Source: Porcincola sp002392705
GTDB lineage: Bacteria; Bacillota; Clostridia; Lachnospirales; Lachnospiraceae
DNA length: 64,000 nucleotides
Direction: 5' to 3'
NCBI GenBank assembly: GCA_946620695.1
Contig: CAMONU010000003.1
Coordinates: 1-64,000 of the forward strand
Positions within the stretch are counted from its first letter, which is position 1. Every line of letters starts with the position of its first letter. Of the stretch, positions 30,956-40,432 are shown piece by piece. A program made the position numbers and the translations under genes. Under the pieces are notes generated by a model that did no database searches, had not been told where the DNA came from, and saw only the letters and a program-made list of their open reading frames with translations.

Positions 30956-33900
30956 TCAGCAGCCGCGGAAATCAAAGGCAAAGACCAGTCTGCGGTCTGT
31001 CTTCAGAAGATACTCTTCGTGGGTGCGGGCGCCCCAGCTGTCATCGCCCGCGATTCCCATCTGCTTCAGGCTGCAGCGCACATAGGTATAATGCACCGGC
31101 GGCAGCTCAAAGGGATGTCTTGCCGTCTCCAGCATCTCCGGGCTGTAGGGGAGCGCAGAGAACTCCATGGTTCCGGGCATGGATGCTTCAGGATCCCCGC
31201 TGCCCGGGAAACCGGCCGCCCTCAGAAGGACGCCGCGTCCCCTGCGGTCGGTAACCTTCGCCCAGCGCACGCCGGTACGGTTGCCGGTCTCCTGGGGAAC
31301 CAGATAGGCTTCGGTCATATCCTTCACCTGTGCCCTCCAGACGCCCAGCTTCGCGCCTTTCCTCCTGTCACAGTAGTTTTCTTCCGGCCCGCAGCCATAC
31401 CAGGTCACATGATCATAATCAGCATTGAGGGTCAGAAGGAATCCGAATTCCGGCATAGGCGGAAGCCCTTCAGCCGGGTCATATTCCAGAATAAAGCGGA
31501 CGGTTCCGTCGGGGAAGATCCGGTAGGTCGTCAGGCAGCTGGACGCGGGGATTGTAGGCAGATACTTCTTCCAGGTCACGTCCACATACGCTTCCGTCTG
31601 CTTCACCAGCGGATAGCGGAGCGCGTCGCTGTCTGCCCCTTCCTTCATCTCATAAGGATTGAACTCCGGAGGCATCTGATTCTGATAGAGGCTTGCCAGC
31701 TTCCAGACGCCGTACCTGGCCGCCATGCGGTTGCCGTTGTCGTTGCTGGTAGGCGCTCTCCAGAAATTCGGTCTCGGGATATCCTCGATCAGTTCCCTCC
31801 CGCCCCAGCGGTAGGAAACCAGTCCGCCCTTCAGGCCGGACAGGAGCAGCTCAAAATGCTCTCCCCTGACGCCGACATTGACCGAGCCGACGGTTACATC
31901 CATCTTCGGCAGCTTCCGGGAAGCTTTCAATACCGTGCCATTGATCCGCGCCGCAGCTGAGAATGCCGTCTCAGCGTCCGCCGGCATCTCCTCCAGAGAA
32001 GCGGGAAGCGCATGTCCTCTGCGGAAAACACCCTGCCCGAAAGCCAGCTCATATCCTGCCTTTTCCCACAGAGTATCCTCCCTGAGCAGGAAGGACACCG
32101 TTACCGTATATTCTCCTTCTTCATCCGGAATCCGGAATGGAAGCGGATATTCCTTCTCCTTAAGCGGCGCCAGAGATACAGCGATCTGCGCTTTTTCAAG
32201 AAGCTCCCCTTCCCTCTCCAGGGCAGCAGTGCAGCAGAAGCGGTCCGCGTCCACAAAGAGGTTCTTGTTCAGGACACGGAAATGGTCCTCAGACACCTCC
32301 ACTTTAAAATACCGGTAGTTGAAACGGATCTCCTGCATCTTCCCGTAGGGCTTCCTGGTTGAATCGATGATGCCGTTTCCGGAAAAATCGTAGTCCGTCG
32401 GTCTTTCTCCGCAATCCCCGCCGTAAGCCTGGAATTCTTCCCCATAGCGGTTCTTCCTGCGGACCGCCTGGTCGACAAAGTCCCAGATAAAGCCGCCCTG
32501 ATACCTGGGCTGCCTTTCTTCGAGCTCTATATACTTGTGCATGCCGCCATTGGAATTCCCCATGGAATGCGTATATTCACAGAGTATAAAGGGTTTCTCC
32601 GGGTGCTCCTCAAGGAACTGCTCCACTTTGGCCGCAGGCGTGTACATCTGCGATTCCATGTCTGTGGAATCATTATAGCGGCGGTCGTGGGCAACGCCTT
32701 CATAATGAACAAGGCGGCTGCTGTCCAGTGCGCGGAATCTCTGCGACATCTCATAGATCACACTGCCGCCGTATGACTCATTTCCGCAGGACCAGATCAG
32801 GATGGAGGGATGATTCTTGTCCCTTCCCCAGCAGGAATCCACCCGGTCCAGCATCATGGGCAGATATTCCTTCCGGTCTCCGGGCAGGGCTGACGAGATA
32901 TCTTCCATCCCCCGCTCGATCCTGTCCCAGATCCCGTGAGTTTCCATATTGTTCTCCGCGATCAGATAGAGTCCGTACAGATCGCACAGATGGTAGAGGA
33001 TCGAGGCGTTCGGATAATGGGAGGTGCGGATCGCGTTGATGTTGTTCCGCTTCATGATCTGCACGTCAAGGCGGACCTCCTCCTCACTGGGGGTGCGGCC
33101 GCTGTCGCAGGAAAACTCGTGCCGGTCCGTTCCATGGAATACGATCCGTTTTCCGTTCAGGCACATCAGTCCGTCCCGCATCTCGAAGCGGCGGAAACCG
33201 ACATTCTCAGAGATCAGTTCCAGAACGCCTCCGTCTTTCCCCTTAAGGACCAGCTTAAGCTGATACAGGTAAGGATCTTCAGCGCTCCAGGCCTTCACAT
33301 CCTCCACGCTGCAGCAGATCCGTACTTTCTCTGCCGCCTCACACGCTCCTTCGCGGATCTTTCTGCAGAGCGGGAAGGAGGGCCTTCCTGCCGCGTCCGG
33401 GCGGGCGCTGCCGCGCTCCGTCAGTTCCCAGGAAACTGATGCGCCTTCAAAATCGCCGGAAAGGCAAAGTTCCGCCTCCAGCTGCCCTGTCTGGAAGCTG
33501 TCGTCAAGCCCTGACAGAATCTTAAGATCCTCCAGGTGAACAGCGGGAACGGCATAGAGGAACACATCACGGAAAATACCGGAAAAGCGGTACATATCCT
33601 GATCTTCCAGCCAGCTTCCCGAAGTCCATTTGAAATCAAGTACGGCCAGGCGGTTCCTGCCTTCCTTCAAAAAGGGCGTCAGGTCGAAATCGGTCGGCGT
33701 GAAGGAATCCTCGCTGTAACCGACCCATTTTCCGTTCAGCCATACCGAGAAGCCGGATTCCACTCCCTGGAAGGAAATCCGTACGCCCATCCCCTTCCAC
33801 TGCTCCGGCAGCTCAAAGAATGTGACATACTGTCCCACCGGATTGAATATCTCCGGAATCTGCCCGGGGTTGATATCTTCGCTGCCGTCCCAGGGATACT

Positions 33901-34192
33901 GGGTATTGACATAAGCCGGGACATCGTAGCCTTCCATCTGCATATTGGACGGAACATGGATCTCCTCCCAGCCTCTGATACCGGTATCCTCCATCTGGAA
34001 ATCCGGGACGATGGATCCGTAGTTCCGCGCGTAATGGAACTTCCAGAGTCCGTTCAGGGAAGCCCGCAGGGAGGAGGATCCCTCCTTAAGCTCCTGCGCG
34101 GAGGCAAAAGCGGTATGATCCGAATGGGCCGGGAGCGCGTTTACTTTAAAAACTGCGGGGTCCTTCACAATATTGTAATCAAATTCTCTCAT
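30956..34192 (-). CDS. lacZ: GH2 beta-galactosidase
   Basis: The 1078-residue protein has the full LacZ order: sugar-binding domain (W-K-F-H-Y-A; V-P-S-N-M-Q; Q-Y-P-W-D-G), Ig-like domain, TIM barrel, and the C-terminal beta-galactosidase small chain domain. The acid/base is Glu417 in A-E-N-N-M-E-T-H-G and the nucleophile Glu539 in C-E-Y-T-H-S-M-G-N-S. No signal peptide, so it acts on imported galactosides. Start 34192 (M-R-E-F-D-Y) has only a weak GTGAG upstream. The alternative at 34222 has GGGAGGG, but that sequence is in a terminator hairpin. It is the last gene of the sugar operon. Confidence 0.93.
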   Translation of the reverse strand: MREFDYNIVKDPAVFKVNALPAHSDHTAFASAQELKEGSSSLRASLNGLWKFHYARNYGSIVPDFQMEDTGIRGWEEIHVPSNMQMEGYDVPAYVNTQYPWDGSEDINPGQIPEIFNPVGQYVTFFELPEQWKGMGVRISFQGVESGFSVWLNGKWVGYSEDSFTPTDFDLTPFLKEGRNRLAVLDFKWTSGSWLEDQDMYRFSGIFRDVFLYAVPAVHLEDLKILSGLDDSFQTGQLEAELCLSGDFEGASVSWELTERGSARPDAAGRPSFPLCRKIREGACEAAEKVRICCSVEDVKAWSAEDPYLYQLKLVLKGKDGGVLELISENVGFRRFEMRDGLMCLNGKRIVFHGTDRHEFSCDSGRTPSEEEVRLDVQIMKRNNINAIRTSHYPNASILYHLCDLYGLYLIAENNMETHGIWDRIERGMEDISSALPGDRKEYLPMMLDRVDSCWGRDKNHPSILIWSCGNESYGGSVIYEMSQRFRALDSSRLVHYEGVAHDRRYNDSTDMESQMYTPAAKVEQFLEEHPEKPFILCEYTHSMGNSNGGMHKYIELEERQPRYQGGFIWDFVDQAVRRKNRYGEEFQAYGGDCGERPTDYDFSGNGIIDSTRKPYGKMQEIRFNYRYFKVEVSEDHFRVLNKNLFVDADRFCCTAALEREGELLEKAQIAVSLAPLKEKEYPLPFRIPDEEGEYTVTVSFLLREDTLWEKAGYELAFGQGVFRRGHALPASLEEMPADAETAFSAAARINGTVLKASRKLPKMDVTVGSVNVGVRGEHFELLLSGLKGGLVSYRWGGRELIEDIPRPNFWRAPTSNDNGNRMAARYGVWKLASLYQNQMPPEFNPYEMKEGADSDALRYPLVKQTEAYVDVTWKKYLPTIPASSCLTTYRIFPDGTVRFILEYDPAEGLPPMPEFGFLLTLNADYDHVTWYGCGPEENYCDRRKGAKLGVWRAQVKDMTEAYLVPQETGNRTGVRWAKVTDRRGRGVLLRAAGFPGSGDPEASMPGTMEFSALPYSPEMLETARHPFELPPVHYTYVRCSLKQMGIAGDDSWGARTHEEYLLKTDRRLVFAFDFRGC

Positions 34193-34202
34193 ATACTCAC
34201 AC

Positions 34203-34235
34203 AAAAAGGGCCGGAAACCCATCCGATCCCGGCCC
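34203..34235 (-). terminator. Terminator/attenuator between permease and lacZ
   Basis: GGGCCGG / CCGGCCC stem (minus sense) with a 14-nt loop, followed by TTTTTG and then, 11 nt later, the lacZ ATG. A second hairpin ACAGGGGA / TCCCCTGT lies upstream at 34290-34311. Confidence 0.7.
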
Positions 34236-34334
34236 TCCCTTTCCTCTGAAAATGGCCTCGAAAGATACCATGCTCCCGAACCGGATCGTACAGGGGAAAT
34301 TCATCCCCTGTCCGATTCTGCGATAACCGCTGGA

Positions 34335-34370
34335 ATCCTGCAGCAAAGCGGCCCGATGTCCGTCAGCTTC
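34335..34370. repeat. Short repeat E, copy in the lacZ leader
   Basis: Carries the same ATGTCCGTCAGCTTC and GC-rich hairpin as 25044-25077. Confidence 0.45.
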
Positions 34371-34389
34371 GTATCCTGTTCTCAGCCTC

Positions 34390-35226
34390 TTATTTGACAG
34401 AACCTGTAATACCTTCCGCGAACTGCTTCTGCAGAATGAAGAAGACCAGCATCGTCGGAATGGAGCAGAACAGAACGCCCATCATCAGAACACCGTAATC
34501 GATGGTGTATCCGGCAGCCAGATTGGCGATCAGCATGGGCATGGTCTGCGCTTTATTGTCCGTCATGACAACCTTCGGCCAGAGGTAGGCGTTCCAGGCG
34601 TTCATGAAGGTGATAACCGCCGCTGCCGCATAAGTGGAGCGCATGATCGGCATATACTGGCGGAAGAAGATACCCACTTCGCTCTGCCCGTCGATCCGGG
34701 CCGCCTCCATGATGGCCGGCGGGAAATTGCGGGAATTCTGCCGGAACATCATGATCATGAACGGCGTGGCGATCTGGGGAAGGATGAAGCCCCATACCGA
34801 GTTCAGCATCCCCATCTTCGAGATCATGGTGAACAGCGGGATCATGGTCGCGACGCCCGGAATCATCATGGCCAGAAGCAGAAATGCAAAGAGGCGGTCC
34901 TTCGCCCTGTCCGCATAAAGTTCAAAGCCGAAACCGGCCAGGGAACAGATCAGCAGGCACAGAAGGGTCTGTGTAATGGCATAGATGAAAGAGTTCCCCA
35001 TGGACTTCCAGAGCGGCTGCGCCGCCAGAAGCTTCTGGAAATTCGAAGCGGCGGCAGTGCCGAACCAGATCCGGCCCCGGGAGATATCCACCGTATCATT
35101 CGTGGCGGCCGTGATCATCCAGAAAAGCGGGAACACGCTGATAAAGGACCAGATAGTCAGAAAGATATAGCTGGGGATCAGCCTGCGCTGAACCATGGAC
35201 TTATTTTTCTTAGTCACGTGTATCAC
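34390..35226 (-). CDS. Carbohydrate ABC permease, MalG type
   Basis: A 278-residue protein with six membrane segments and the EAA loop E-A-A-R-I-D-G-Q-S-E near residue 185, which docks to the ATPase. CUT1 sugar importer subunit. Its start overlaps the end of the MalF-type gene by 17 bp. No dedicated ATPase is encoded here; CUT1 systems often share a common MsmK-type ATPase located elsewhere. Confidence 0.92.
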   Translation of the reverse strand: MIHVTKKNKSMVQRRLIPSYIFLTIWSFISVFPLFWMITAATNDTVDISRGRIWFGTAAASNFQKLLAAQPLWKSMGNSFIYAITQTLLCLLICSLAGFGFELYADRAKDRLFAFLLLAMMIPGVATMIPLFTMISKMGMLNSVWGFILPQIATPFMIMMFRQNSRNFPPAIMEAARIDGQSEVGIFFRQYMPIMRSTYAAAAVITFMNAWNAYLWPKVVMTDNKAQTMPMLIANLAAGYTIDYGVLMMGVLFCSIPTMLVFFILQKQFAEGITGSVK

Positions 35227-36106
35227 CTACTTTCATATTGATCCATGCAAGGATCGCAACCATGATGAAGATCACGAAGGACATGGCGGAGGAATATCCG
35301 AAGTGGCCGACGCCCTGTCCGAATGCCATATTGTAAACGTAATGGGACATGGTGATCGTCGCGTTCGCCGGACCGCCGTTGGTCAGGTTGACGGACTCGT
35401 CAAAGAGCTGCAGGGTACCGTTGATGGACATGATGAAGGTCATGACGATAACCGGCTTCAGAAGCGGAACCGTGATTCCCCAGAAGGTCTTCCAGGAGGA
35501 CGCCCCGTCGATTTTTGCAGCTTCATAAACCTGGTAATCGATATTCTGCAGGCCCGCCAGATAGAACACCATGTTATATCCGGTCCATCTCCAGATCAGG
35601 GCAATGATGATGATGGCCTTGGCGGTGCCCGCTGTCCCCAGCCAGTTGACATTTTCACTGATGATATGGAGATTCATAAGCACCTGGTTGATCAGTCCCT
35701 GCGTGGCGAACAGAGAGCGGAAGATCAGCGCGTAGGATACGAGGGAAGTCGCGCAGGGCAGAAATACCATCGTGCGGAACAGTCCCTTGAAGCGCAGGTC
35801 CTTGTTGTTCAGGATCTGGGCCAGAAGGATGGCCAGTATCAGCATGATGGGCACTTCGATGATCAGGTACAGGAAGGTGTTCTTCAGGGATGTGATGAAG
35901 ATCTTATCCTGGAGAATACGCGAATAGTTGAAATTCCAGGGATTCGCCCAGGTCATCTGGGCTCCCTTGCCGGACTTGAAGGATGTTATGAATGCCTGAA
36001 TCATGGGCCAGAAGCTCATGATGCAGATCATGATTGTCGCAGGCATCAGAAAGAACCAGCCGGCTCTTCTCTCCTTTGCTCTGACGCCTTTCCCTTTTTT
36101 ACTCAC
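35210..36106 (-). CDS. Carbohydrate ABC permease, MalF type
   Basis: The 298 residues include six membrane segments and the EAA motif E-A-A-K-I-D-G-A-S-S near 200, plus the family end F-D-E-S-V-N-L-T-N-G-G-P. It partners the MalG-type subunit for sugar uptake. A terminator-like hairpin (36136-36162) separates it from the binding-protein gene, so it is probably made in smaller amounts. Confidence 0.92.
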   Translation of the reverse strand: MSKKGKGVRAKERRAGWFFLMPATIMICIMSFWPMIQAFITSFKSGKGAQMTWANPWNFNYSRILQDKIFITSLKNTFLYLIIEVPIMLILAILLAQILNNKDLRFKGLFRTMVFLPCATSLVSYALIFRSLFATQGLINQVLMNLHIISENVNWLGTAGTAKAIIIIALIWRWTGYNMVFYLAGLQNIDYQVYEAAKIDGASSWKTFWGITVPLLKPVIVMTFIMSINGTLQLFDESVNLTNGGPANATITMSHYVYNMAFGQGVGHFGYSSAMSFVIFIMVAILAWINMKVGDTRD

Positions 36107-36135
36107 TCTTATTCCTCCACAGAAAAGTTAAGAAA

Positions 36136-36162
36136 GGCGGGGATGCGGAAGGCATCCCCGCC
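36136..36162 (-). terminator. Partial terminator after the sugar-binding protein gene
   Basis: Perfect 11-bp stem GGCGGGGATGC / GCATCCCCGCC with a 5-nt loop; minus strand continues TTTCTTAACTTTTC. It would lower expression of the permeases relative to the binding protein. Confidence 0.75.
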
Positions 36163-36249
36163 AGGGCTTCAGATTACGGATTCAGGACGTCTTTCCGGCA
36201 GATGCTCTCCCGGACAGACATCGCTGTCTCCGGACCGCAGGGTTCCGTA

Positions 36250-37572
36250 TCAGCCTGCCATCTCGAATGCGAGCTGATCCTGGGCATCCTGCAGAGCAGC
36301 CTGGACAGATTCATCTGTCGGCTCGCCTGCCTGGATCAGGTTCTGGATCGCGGTACCGACATAGTTGCGGCATGCATAGTGATAATCGGACTGCTCAACA
36401 ACCGGAACATTGGCGCCCATCGCGACGATATCGGAATAGATGGCCTGGCCGTTGAAGAAGTCGATGCCTTCCTGATAAACCTCGGAAGCGCCGGCTGTAG
36501 CGGAGCAGGTGATGACGCCGCCGTTCAGCAGAGCCGCATCATAGGTAGCCGTGCTGCCCGCGCCGAAGGTCTTTGAAAGGAAATCAGCCGCAAGCTCCGG
36601 CTTGCTGCAGTTGCCGGTGATGTACAGGGAAGAACCGCCGTTGGAAGCATAGCCTTCGCCGCCCTCAAGGGTCGGAAGAGTGGTGATCTCCCACTTTCCG
36701 GAATTCTCAGCTGCCTGTTCCATGGTCGGGATGATCCAGTTGCCGTTCAGAACGCCTGCTACCATGTCGCCCACGATCGCCTGATCGGTGTACTCGGACC
36801 AGTTATTGCCAAGGTAAAGAATGTTGTTCTCAACCATGATGACAATATCCTTGATGATCTGGATATACTTCTCGTTGGAAGCGAAGGTCGGCTCACCGTC
36901 GGTGAACTGGGACTCGCCCTCAGCCTGGAGCATCATGTAGGGAAGGTCATTGCCGCTGCCGTCCATGCAGAGCAGATACTTTCCGGTCTTCTCATAGACT
37001 GCTTTTCCGACTTCGATGAACTTGTCCCATGTGCAGCCCTTCATATCGTCGATGCTGTAGCCGGCTTCTTCCAGAAGGTCGGTTCTGTAAGCCATGATCG
37101 CGGTGCCGTTGTCTACCGGTACGCCGAAGTGTACATCGTCATAGGTGCTGAAGGAAAGCTTCTCAGCTCCGAAATCATCCCAGTTGATGTCCGCTGCGGA
37201 CAGATCCTGCCATGCTTCCGGATAGCTTACATAGAACTGCTGGAAATAGTGATCCTGGAACAGAACGATATCCGGCAGGTTGCTGTAGTCGCCGGACTGG
37301 CCTGCAAGAGTAACAGCGTTCTCAACATCGGAGGATCCGGACTGGGTGATGATGTTCAGCTTGAAATCCGGATTCACATTCTCCTGATAATCCTTCTCAG
37401 CTGCTTCCAGAGCCGGGATGTTAAAGTTGGCGTCCCACGCATATACGGAAAGAGTGTTCTCATCCTCGGACGCAACGTCAGCGCCTTCCGCCTCAGCGAA
37501 AGCCGTCATCGGAGCCAGCAGGGAAGCTGCCATGATTCCCGCGGTCAGAACTGCAAACATTTTTCTTTTCAT
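36250..37572 (-). CDS. Extracellular sugar-binding protein (family 1)
   Basis: A 440-residue precursor with signal peptide M-K-R-K-M-F-A-V-L-T to about residue 25 (F-A-E-A). The mature part fits CUT1 binding proteins (L-S-V-Y-A-W-D-A-N-F; D-I-V-L-F-Q-D-H-Y; G-V-L-N-G-N-W-I-I-P). Highly acidic. ATG 37572 has TGGAGGT at 8 nt; the longer frame to 37689 is excluded. Together with lacZ and the AraC regulator it suggests a galactoside or galactose-containing oligosaccharide. Confidence 0.9.
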   Translation of the reverse strand: MKRKMFAVLTAGIMAASLLAPMTAFAEAEGADVASEDENTLSVYAWDANFNIPALEAAEKDYQENVNPDFKLNIITQSGSSDVENAVTLAGQSGDYSNLPDIVLFQDHYFQQFYVSYPEAWQDLSAADINWDDFGAEKLSFSTYDDVHFGVPVDNGTAIMAYRTDLLEEAGYSIDDMKGCTWDKFIEVGKAVYEKTGKYLLCMDGSGNDLPYMMLQAEGESQFTDGEPTFASNEKYIQIIKDIVIMVENNILYLGNNWSEYTDQAIVGDMVAGVLNGNWIIPTMEQAAENSGKWEITTLPTLEGGEGYASNGGSSLYITGNCSKPELAADFLSKTFGAGSTATYDAALLNGGVITCSATAGASEVYQEGIDFFNGQAIYSDIVAMGANVPVVEQSDYHYACRNYVGTAIQNLIQAGEPTDESVQAALQDAQDQLAFEMAG

Positions 37573-37635
37573 CTTAACTACCTCCATATGAACATTTGCT
37601 CCGTCTGCCTGTCTGAACAGGCCGACCATGGCTCT

Positions 37636-37706
37636 ATTGTAACAAGTCTGAACCGGAATCGTGAACGAAATTGCCCATCTTTTACGCATTTCCGACCATT
37701 TTGGTC
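37636..37706 (-). promoter_or_regulatory. Promoter and activator-site candidate of the lac-type operon
   Basis: Minus strand TACAAT with an extended TGT just upstream; the -35 (TTCACG, 18 bp away) is weak, as in activator-dependent promoters. About 30 bp further upstream GACCA-ttt-TGGTC (37694-37706) is a possible binding site for the AraC-type regulator encoded next door. Confidence 0.5.
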
Positions 37707-37804
37707 AGGTTGACAGAAATCGGGGCGGTTCAGCTGGGATAATCACAAAAAATACAAACTTGCAAAAGCCTGTTTTCCGTTTCTTCCGTCGTTTTCATCA
37801 TAAA

Positions 37805-37846
37805 ACTGCCGGAGAAACGCAGATTGCTCTGTGTTTCCCCGGCAGT
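37805..37846 (-). terminator. Terminator of the AraC-type gene
   Basis: Long stem ACTGCCGG.GAAAC.CAGA / TCTG.GTTTCCCCGGCAGT with a 4-nt loop, followed by TTTTA on the minus strand. Confidence 0.7.
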
Positions 37847-37918
37847 CACAGGATTCTCTCTTACCTTCGGGCCTCTTATTCCCGCAGGCTTTCCGTCTGT
37901 TTTTTCTCTTTTCCGTCC

Positions 37919-38845
37919 TTACCAGCCTTTCTGAACAGAGATGTTGACCTCCAGCAGCCTGCTCTCATAGTTTTTCGGATCCCTCTTCCACTGGCCGGGC
38001 GTCACTCCGAGAACCTGCCTGAAATTCCGGTCAAGCGTGGACACAGTGGAAAAGCCGCAGCGGACCGCGACCTGGGCGATCGTATCATTGGAGGACCGCA
38101 GAATCTCACAGGCGTGCAGCACCCTCACCATATTCAGGTACTCAACCGGTGTCATGTTGATATATTCCGAAAACAGTCTGCGGAAATGCGTCTCACTGAT
38201 GCTGCACGCCTCTGCCAGATCACCGATCCGGACGGGCTCAGCATAATTCCGTTCCACATACCGCAGCGCCCGGCTGATCTGCCCGAACCCTCTGGCGTCC
38301 GGGATGCGCGGGGCCGCCACCTTCTCCGTGATGCGGGCAATCTCAAAGATAAGAGCCGTAAGCAGGCCTCTGACCTTCTCCACGTAAAAACTTCTCTTCA
38401 CCCGCATCTCATCCATGATCGCATCCACAATCCCTGCCAGCTGCGGATATTCCCGCGTCCCGGCGAACAGGACCTCCCGGCCGGTCAGTTCCAGAAAGCG
38501 CCGGAAAGCAGCCTCATTTTCCCCGTAATACTCTCTTATGAGCATGTCCGGATCCAGAAACAGATATTCCCAGGCGCTCTCCGTCCCCGGCGTACTGTTG
38601 GTCGTATGGGGGTAATTCTTCGGTATCACGGAGATCATATCCGGACCGTAGGGCACGACACGGCCGTCGAGTACCAGTTCGCCCGTTCCGCTCCTGCAGA
38701 CCCCGATCTCCAGAAGATTATGAAAATGCAGGTAATCGATCCCGTCCCCGTAGTTCCTGACCCAGTTTTCCCCCAGCAGGGCCAGCACGCCTTCCTTCTG
38801 CGGAATATCATAATAACGGAGTTCAACCTTCTCTTTTTTCTTCAT
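37919..38845 (-). CDS. AraC-family regulator
   Basis: The 308 residues comprise an N-terminal cupin-like sensing domain (H-F-H-N-L-L-E-I-G-V near 41-50) and two C-terminal helix-turn-helix motifs (I-G-D-L-A-E-A-C-S-I-S-E-T-H-F-R-R-L-F; I-A-Q-V-A-V-R-C-G-F-S-T). It lies just upstream of the sugar operon in the same direction with its own terminator, so it is its likely sugar-responsive activator. Confidence 0.9.
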   Translation of the reverse strand: MKKKEKVELRYYDIPQKEGVLALLGENWVRNYGDGIDYLHFHNLLEIGVCRSGTGELVLDGRVVPYGPDMISVIPKNYPHTTNSTPGTESAWEYLFLDPDMLIREYYGENEAAFRRFLELTGREVLFAGTREYPQLAGIVDAIMDEMRVKRSFYVEKVRGLLTALIFEIARITEKVAAPRIPDARGFGQISRALRYVERNYAEPVRIGDLAEACSISETHFRRLFSEYINMTPVEYLNMVRVLHACEILRSSNDTIAQVAVRCGFSTVSTLDRNFRQVLGVTPGQWKRDPKNYESRLLEVNISVQKGW

Positions 38846-38889
38846 ACCCGAAACCCGTTCAAAAAAGCAGGGCTCCTGTTCATAGCCCT

Positions 38890-39162
38890 TTACGGAACAA
38901 AGAGCAGATTCAGATGCGGATTCTCCGCTGCCGCCGCGCCAAGCACGGTCAGTGTACGGTAGGCATAGGAATTGCCGCAGATCCTTTCCAGATTCGACCT
39001 TGTCAGGCAGATCTGCGTATCCTCATGGACTTCCGACAGCAGGTCACTCAGGGCGTCCAGATTGCCGCCGAAATAATCCGGAAAGCAGAAGGCTTCCTTC
39101 ATATACTCTGCCATCTTCTCCTTTGTCGAAATCTCCTCCGCATTCAGATAGATCCGTTCCAT
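38890..39162 (-). CDS. Barstar-family RNase inhibitor
   Basis: 90 residues with the barstar core F-P-D-Y-F-G-G-N-L-D-A-L-S-D-L-L; Asp36 and Asp40 match barstar Asp35 and Asp39, which plug the RNase active site. No signal peptide: cytosolic immunity. ATG 39162 has GGGAGGAG. It follows the barnase-like gene by 132 bp, giving a toxin-then-immunity order. Confidence 0.9.
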   Translation of the reverse strand: MERIYLNAEEISTKEKMAEYMKEAFCFPDYFGGNLDALSDLLSEVHEDTQICLTRSNLERICGNSYAYRTLTVLGAAAAENPHLNLLFVP

Positions 39163-39294
39163 AAGTCTCCTCCCATAACATGGTTATTGCCCGGCTGAAA
39201 TACTGTGCATTCCGGATCCGGGTCTGAGCCGGTTTCTGCCGGAAGCAGTGTCTGAGCCGGATCCTCATAAAGCCGGTCACAGCCCCGCACAGAC

Positions 39295-39996
39295 TCAGTC
39301 GTCAAATTCGCGCTCATAGTCATCGTCCCCGTAAAGAAGGGTAAAGGTCTCGTAATGATCATCCGTATAATAGATATTCCAGTCGTCAGAATATATTATT
39401 CTCTTCGCCCCGCGGCTTCGCGCACTGCCGGTATCGATATCGCACTCATAATAGGAACGGCCCTTTACCACCGGGAGAACTTCCTGGTAATTCCCGAAAT
39501 AATCTCCCCCGATGCTCATTCCCTCAAGCACCTGGTTCAGGGCGCCGTATTCCCAGCCTTCTCTTCTGGCTTCCTTCTTGGTCATGAAATTGGGCGGAAG
39601 CTCATGGAACTGAACAAGATAGGCGCAGACTTCGTCCCTGCTGTCATAGTCCTCTCCCTCTTCAATATCCAGGATTTCATAATCGGAGGACTGTCTTACT
39701 TCATCTGTCTTCTCATCATCCGCGGCTTTTTCTTCCGCTTTTGAGGATCCTGTACTTTTGCCGCCTGCGCCCGCATTCTTTTCTTCCTTTTTATCTCCGG
39801 AATCGTCCGCACGGCTGTCCCCGGACTTTTTCTCATCTTCCAAAGCAGCGGAATCATCGGAATCCTCAAAGGTCCATCCAAGATTCTCCAGAAGATCTCC
39901 GAGTGAAGTTGCCTGCACACAGCATGCGCACAGCACAAGAGCCAGCAGCAGGACGGACAGAAGCGCGGCGGCTCTTTCTCTGATATGTCTGATCAA
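39295..39996 (-). CDS. Secreted barnase-type ribonuclease with long acidic linker
   Basis: The 233 residues start with a signal sequence (A-L-L-S-V-L-L-L-A-L-V-L-C-A-C-C, possible lipobox L-C-A-C). A Lys/Asp/Glu/Ser-rich linker (about 42-118) leads to a microbial RNase domain. Glu184, Arg199 and His214 match barnase Glu73, Arg87 and His102; Lys140 matches Lys27; barnase Arg59 is Tyr170. It should cut RNA at G. The start codon is TTG at 39996, supported by AAAGGAGG at 8 nt and by the absence of any ATG there. Paired with barstar downstream. Confidence 0.9.
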   Translation of the reverse strand: MIRHIRERAAALLSVLLLALVLCACCVQATSLGDLLENLGWTFEDSDDSAALEDEKKSGDSRADDSGDKKEEKNAGAGGKSTGSSKAEEKAADDEKTDEVRQSSDYEILDIEEGEDYDSRDEVCAYLVQFHELPPNFMTKKEARREGWEYGALNQVLEGMSIGGDYFGNYQEVLPVVKGRSYYECDIDTGSARSRGAKRIIYSDDWNIYYTDDHYETFTLLYGDDDYEREFDD

Positions 39997-40032
39997 TTTG
40001 ATTACCTCCTTTGAAGCAGAATAGATATATCC

Positions 40033-40062
40033 AGTTTATCGCCTCTCCGGCCTCCCTGTAAA
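40033..40062 (-). promoter_or_regulatory. Candidate promoter of the RNase/barstar pair
   Basis: Minus strand TTTACA, 18 bp, TAAACT, about 37 bp upstream of the TTG start. Confidence 0.45.
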
Positions 40063-40432
40063 GAAAGAATTCCCTTCTCTCCGGCCGTACCCGCTCCGGA
40101 TCCGCGGTCCATTTCAGCCGGAATCCCTCTGATATTCCGAAAAAAACTGTGTGAGTCCCGCACTTGTGTGATACAATACTGACATTGAACTTTCATGATG
40201 CATGGATCAAAAGTCCGGTTATAGAAAATTGCACAAACAATTCAGACATCTGCATATACCGCGGAGCAAAATTACAATCGACAAATGTTAATTCGTGAGT
40301 ATAGAAGTTCTTCACGCGGAAGCCGTCAGAATTGTTTATGCAATTTTTGAAAACCATACTTATGCCCCAGACATCCTGACATTTGGAATAGCATTCTCAG
40401 TTTACTGGGAAAACAAAAGGAGGAAACAATCT

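Noticed and set aside
40063..40432. Riboswitch or PerR operator upstream of desulfoferrodoxin
   Set aside because: I could not find a convincing fold or operator; only weak promoter candidates.
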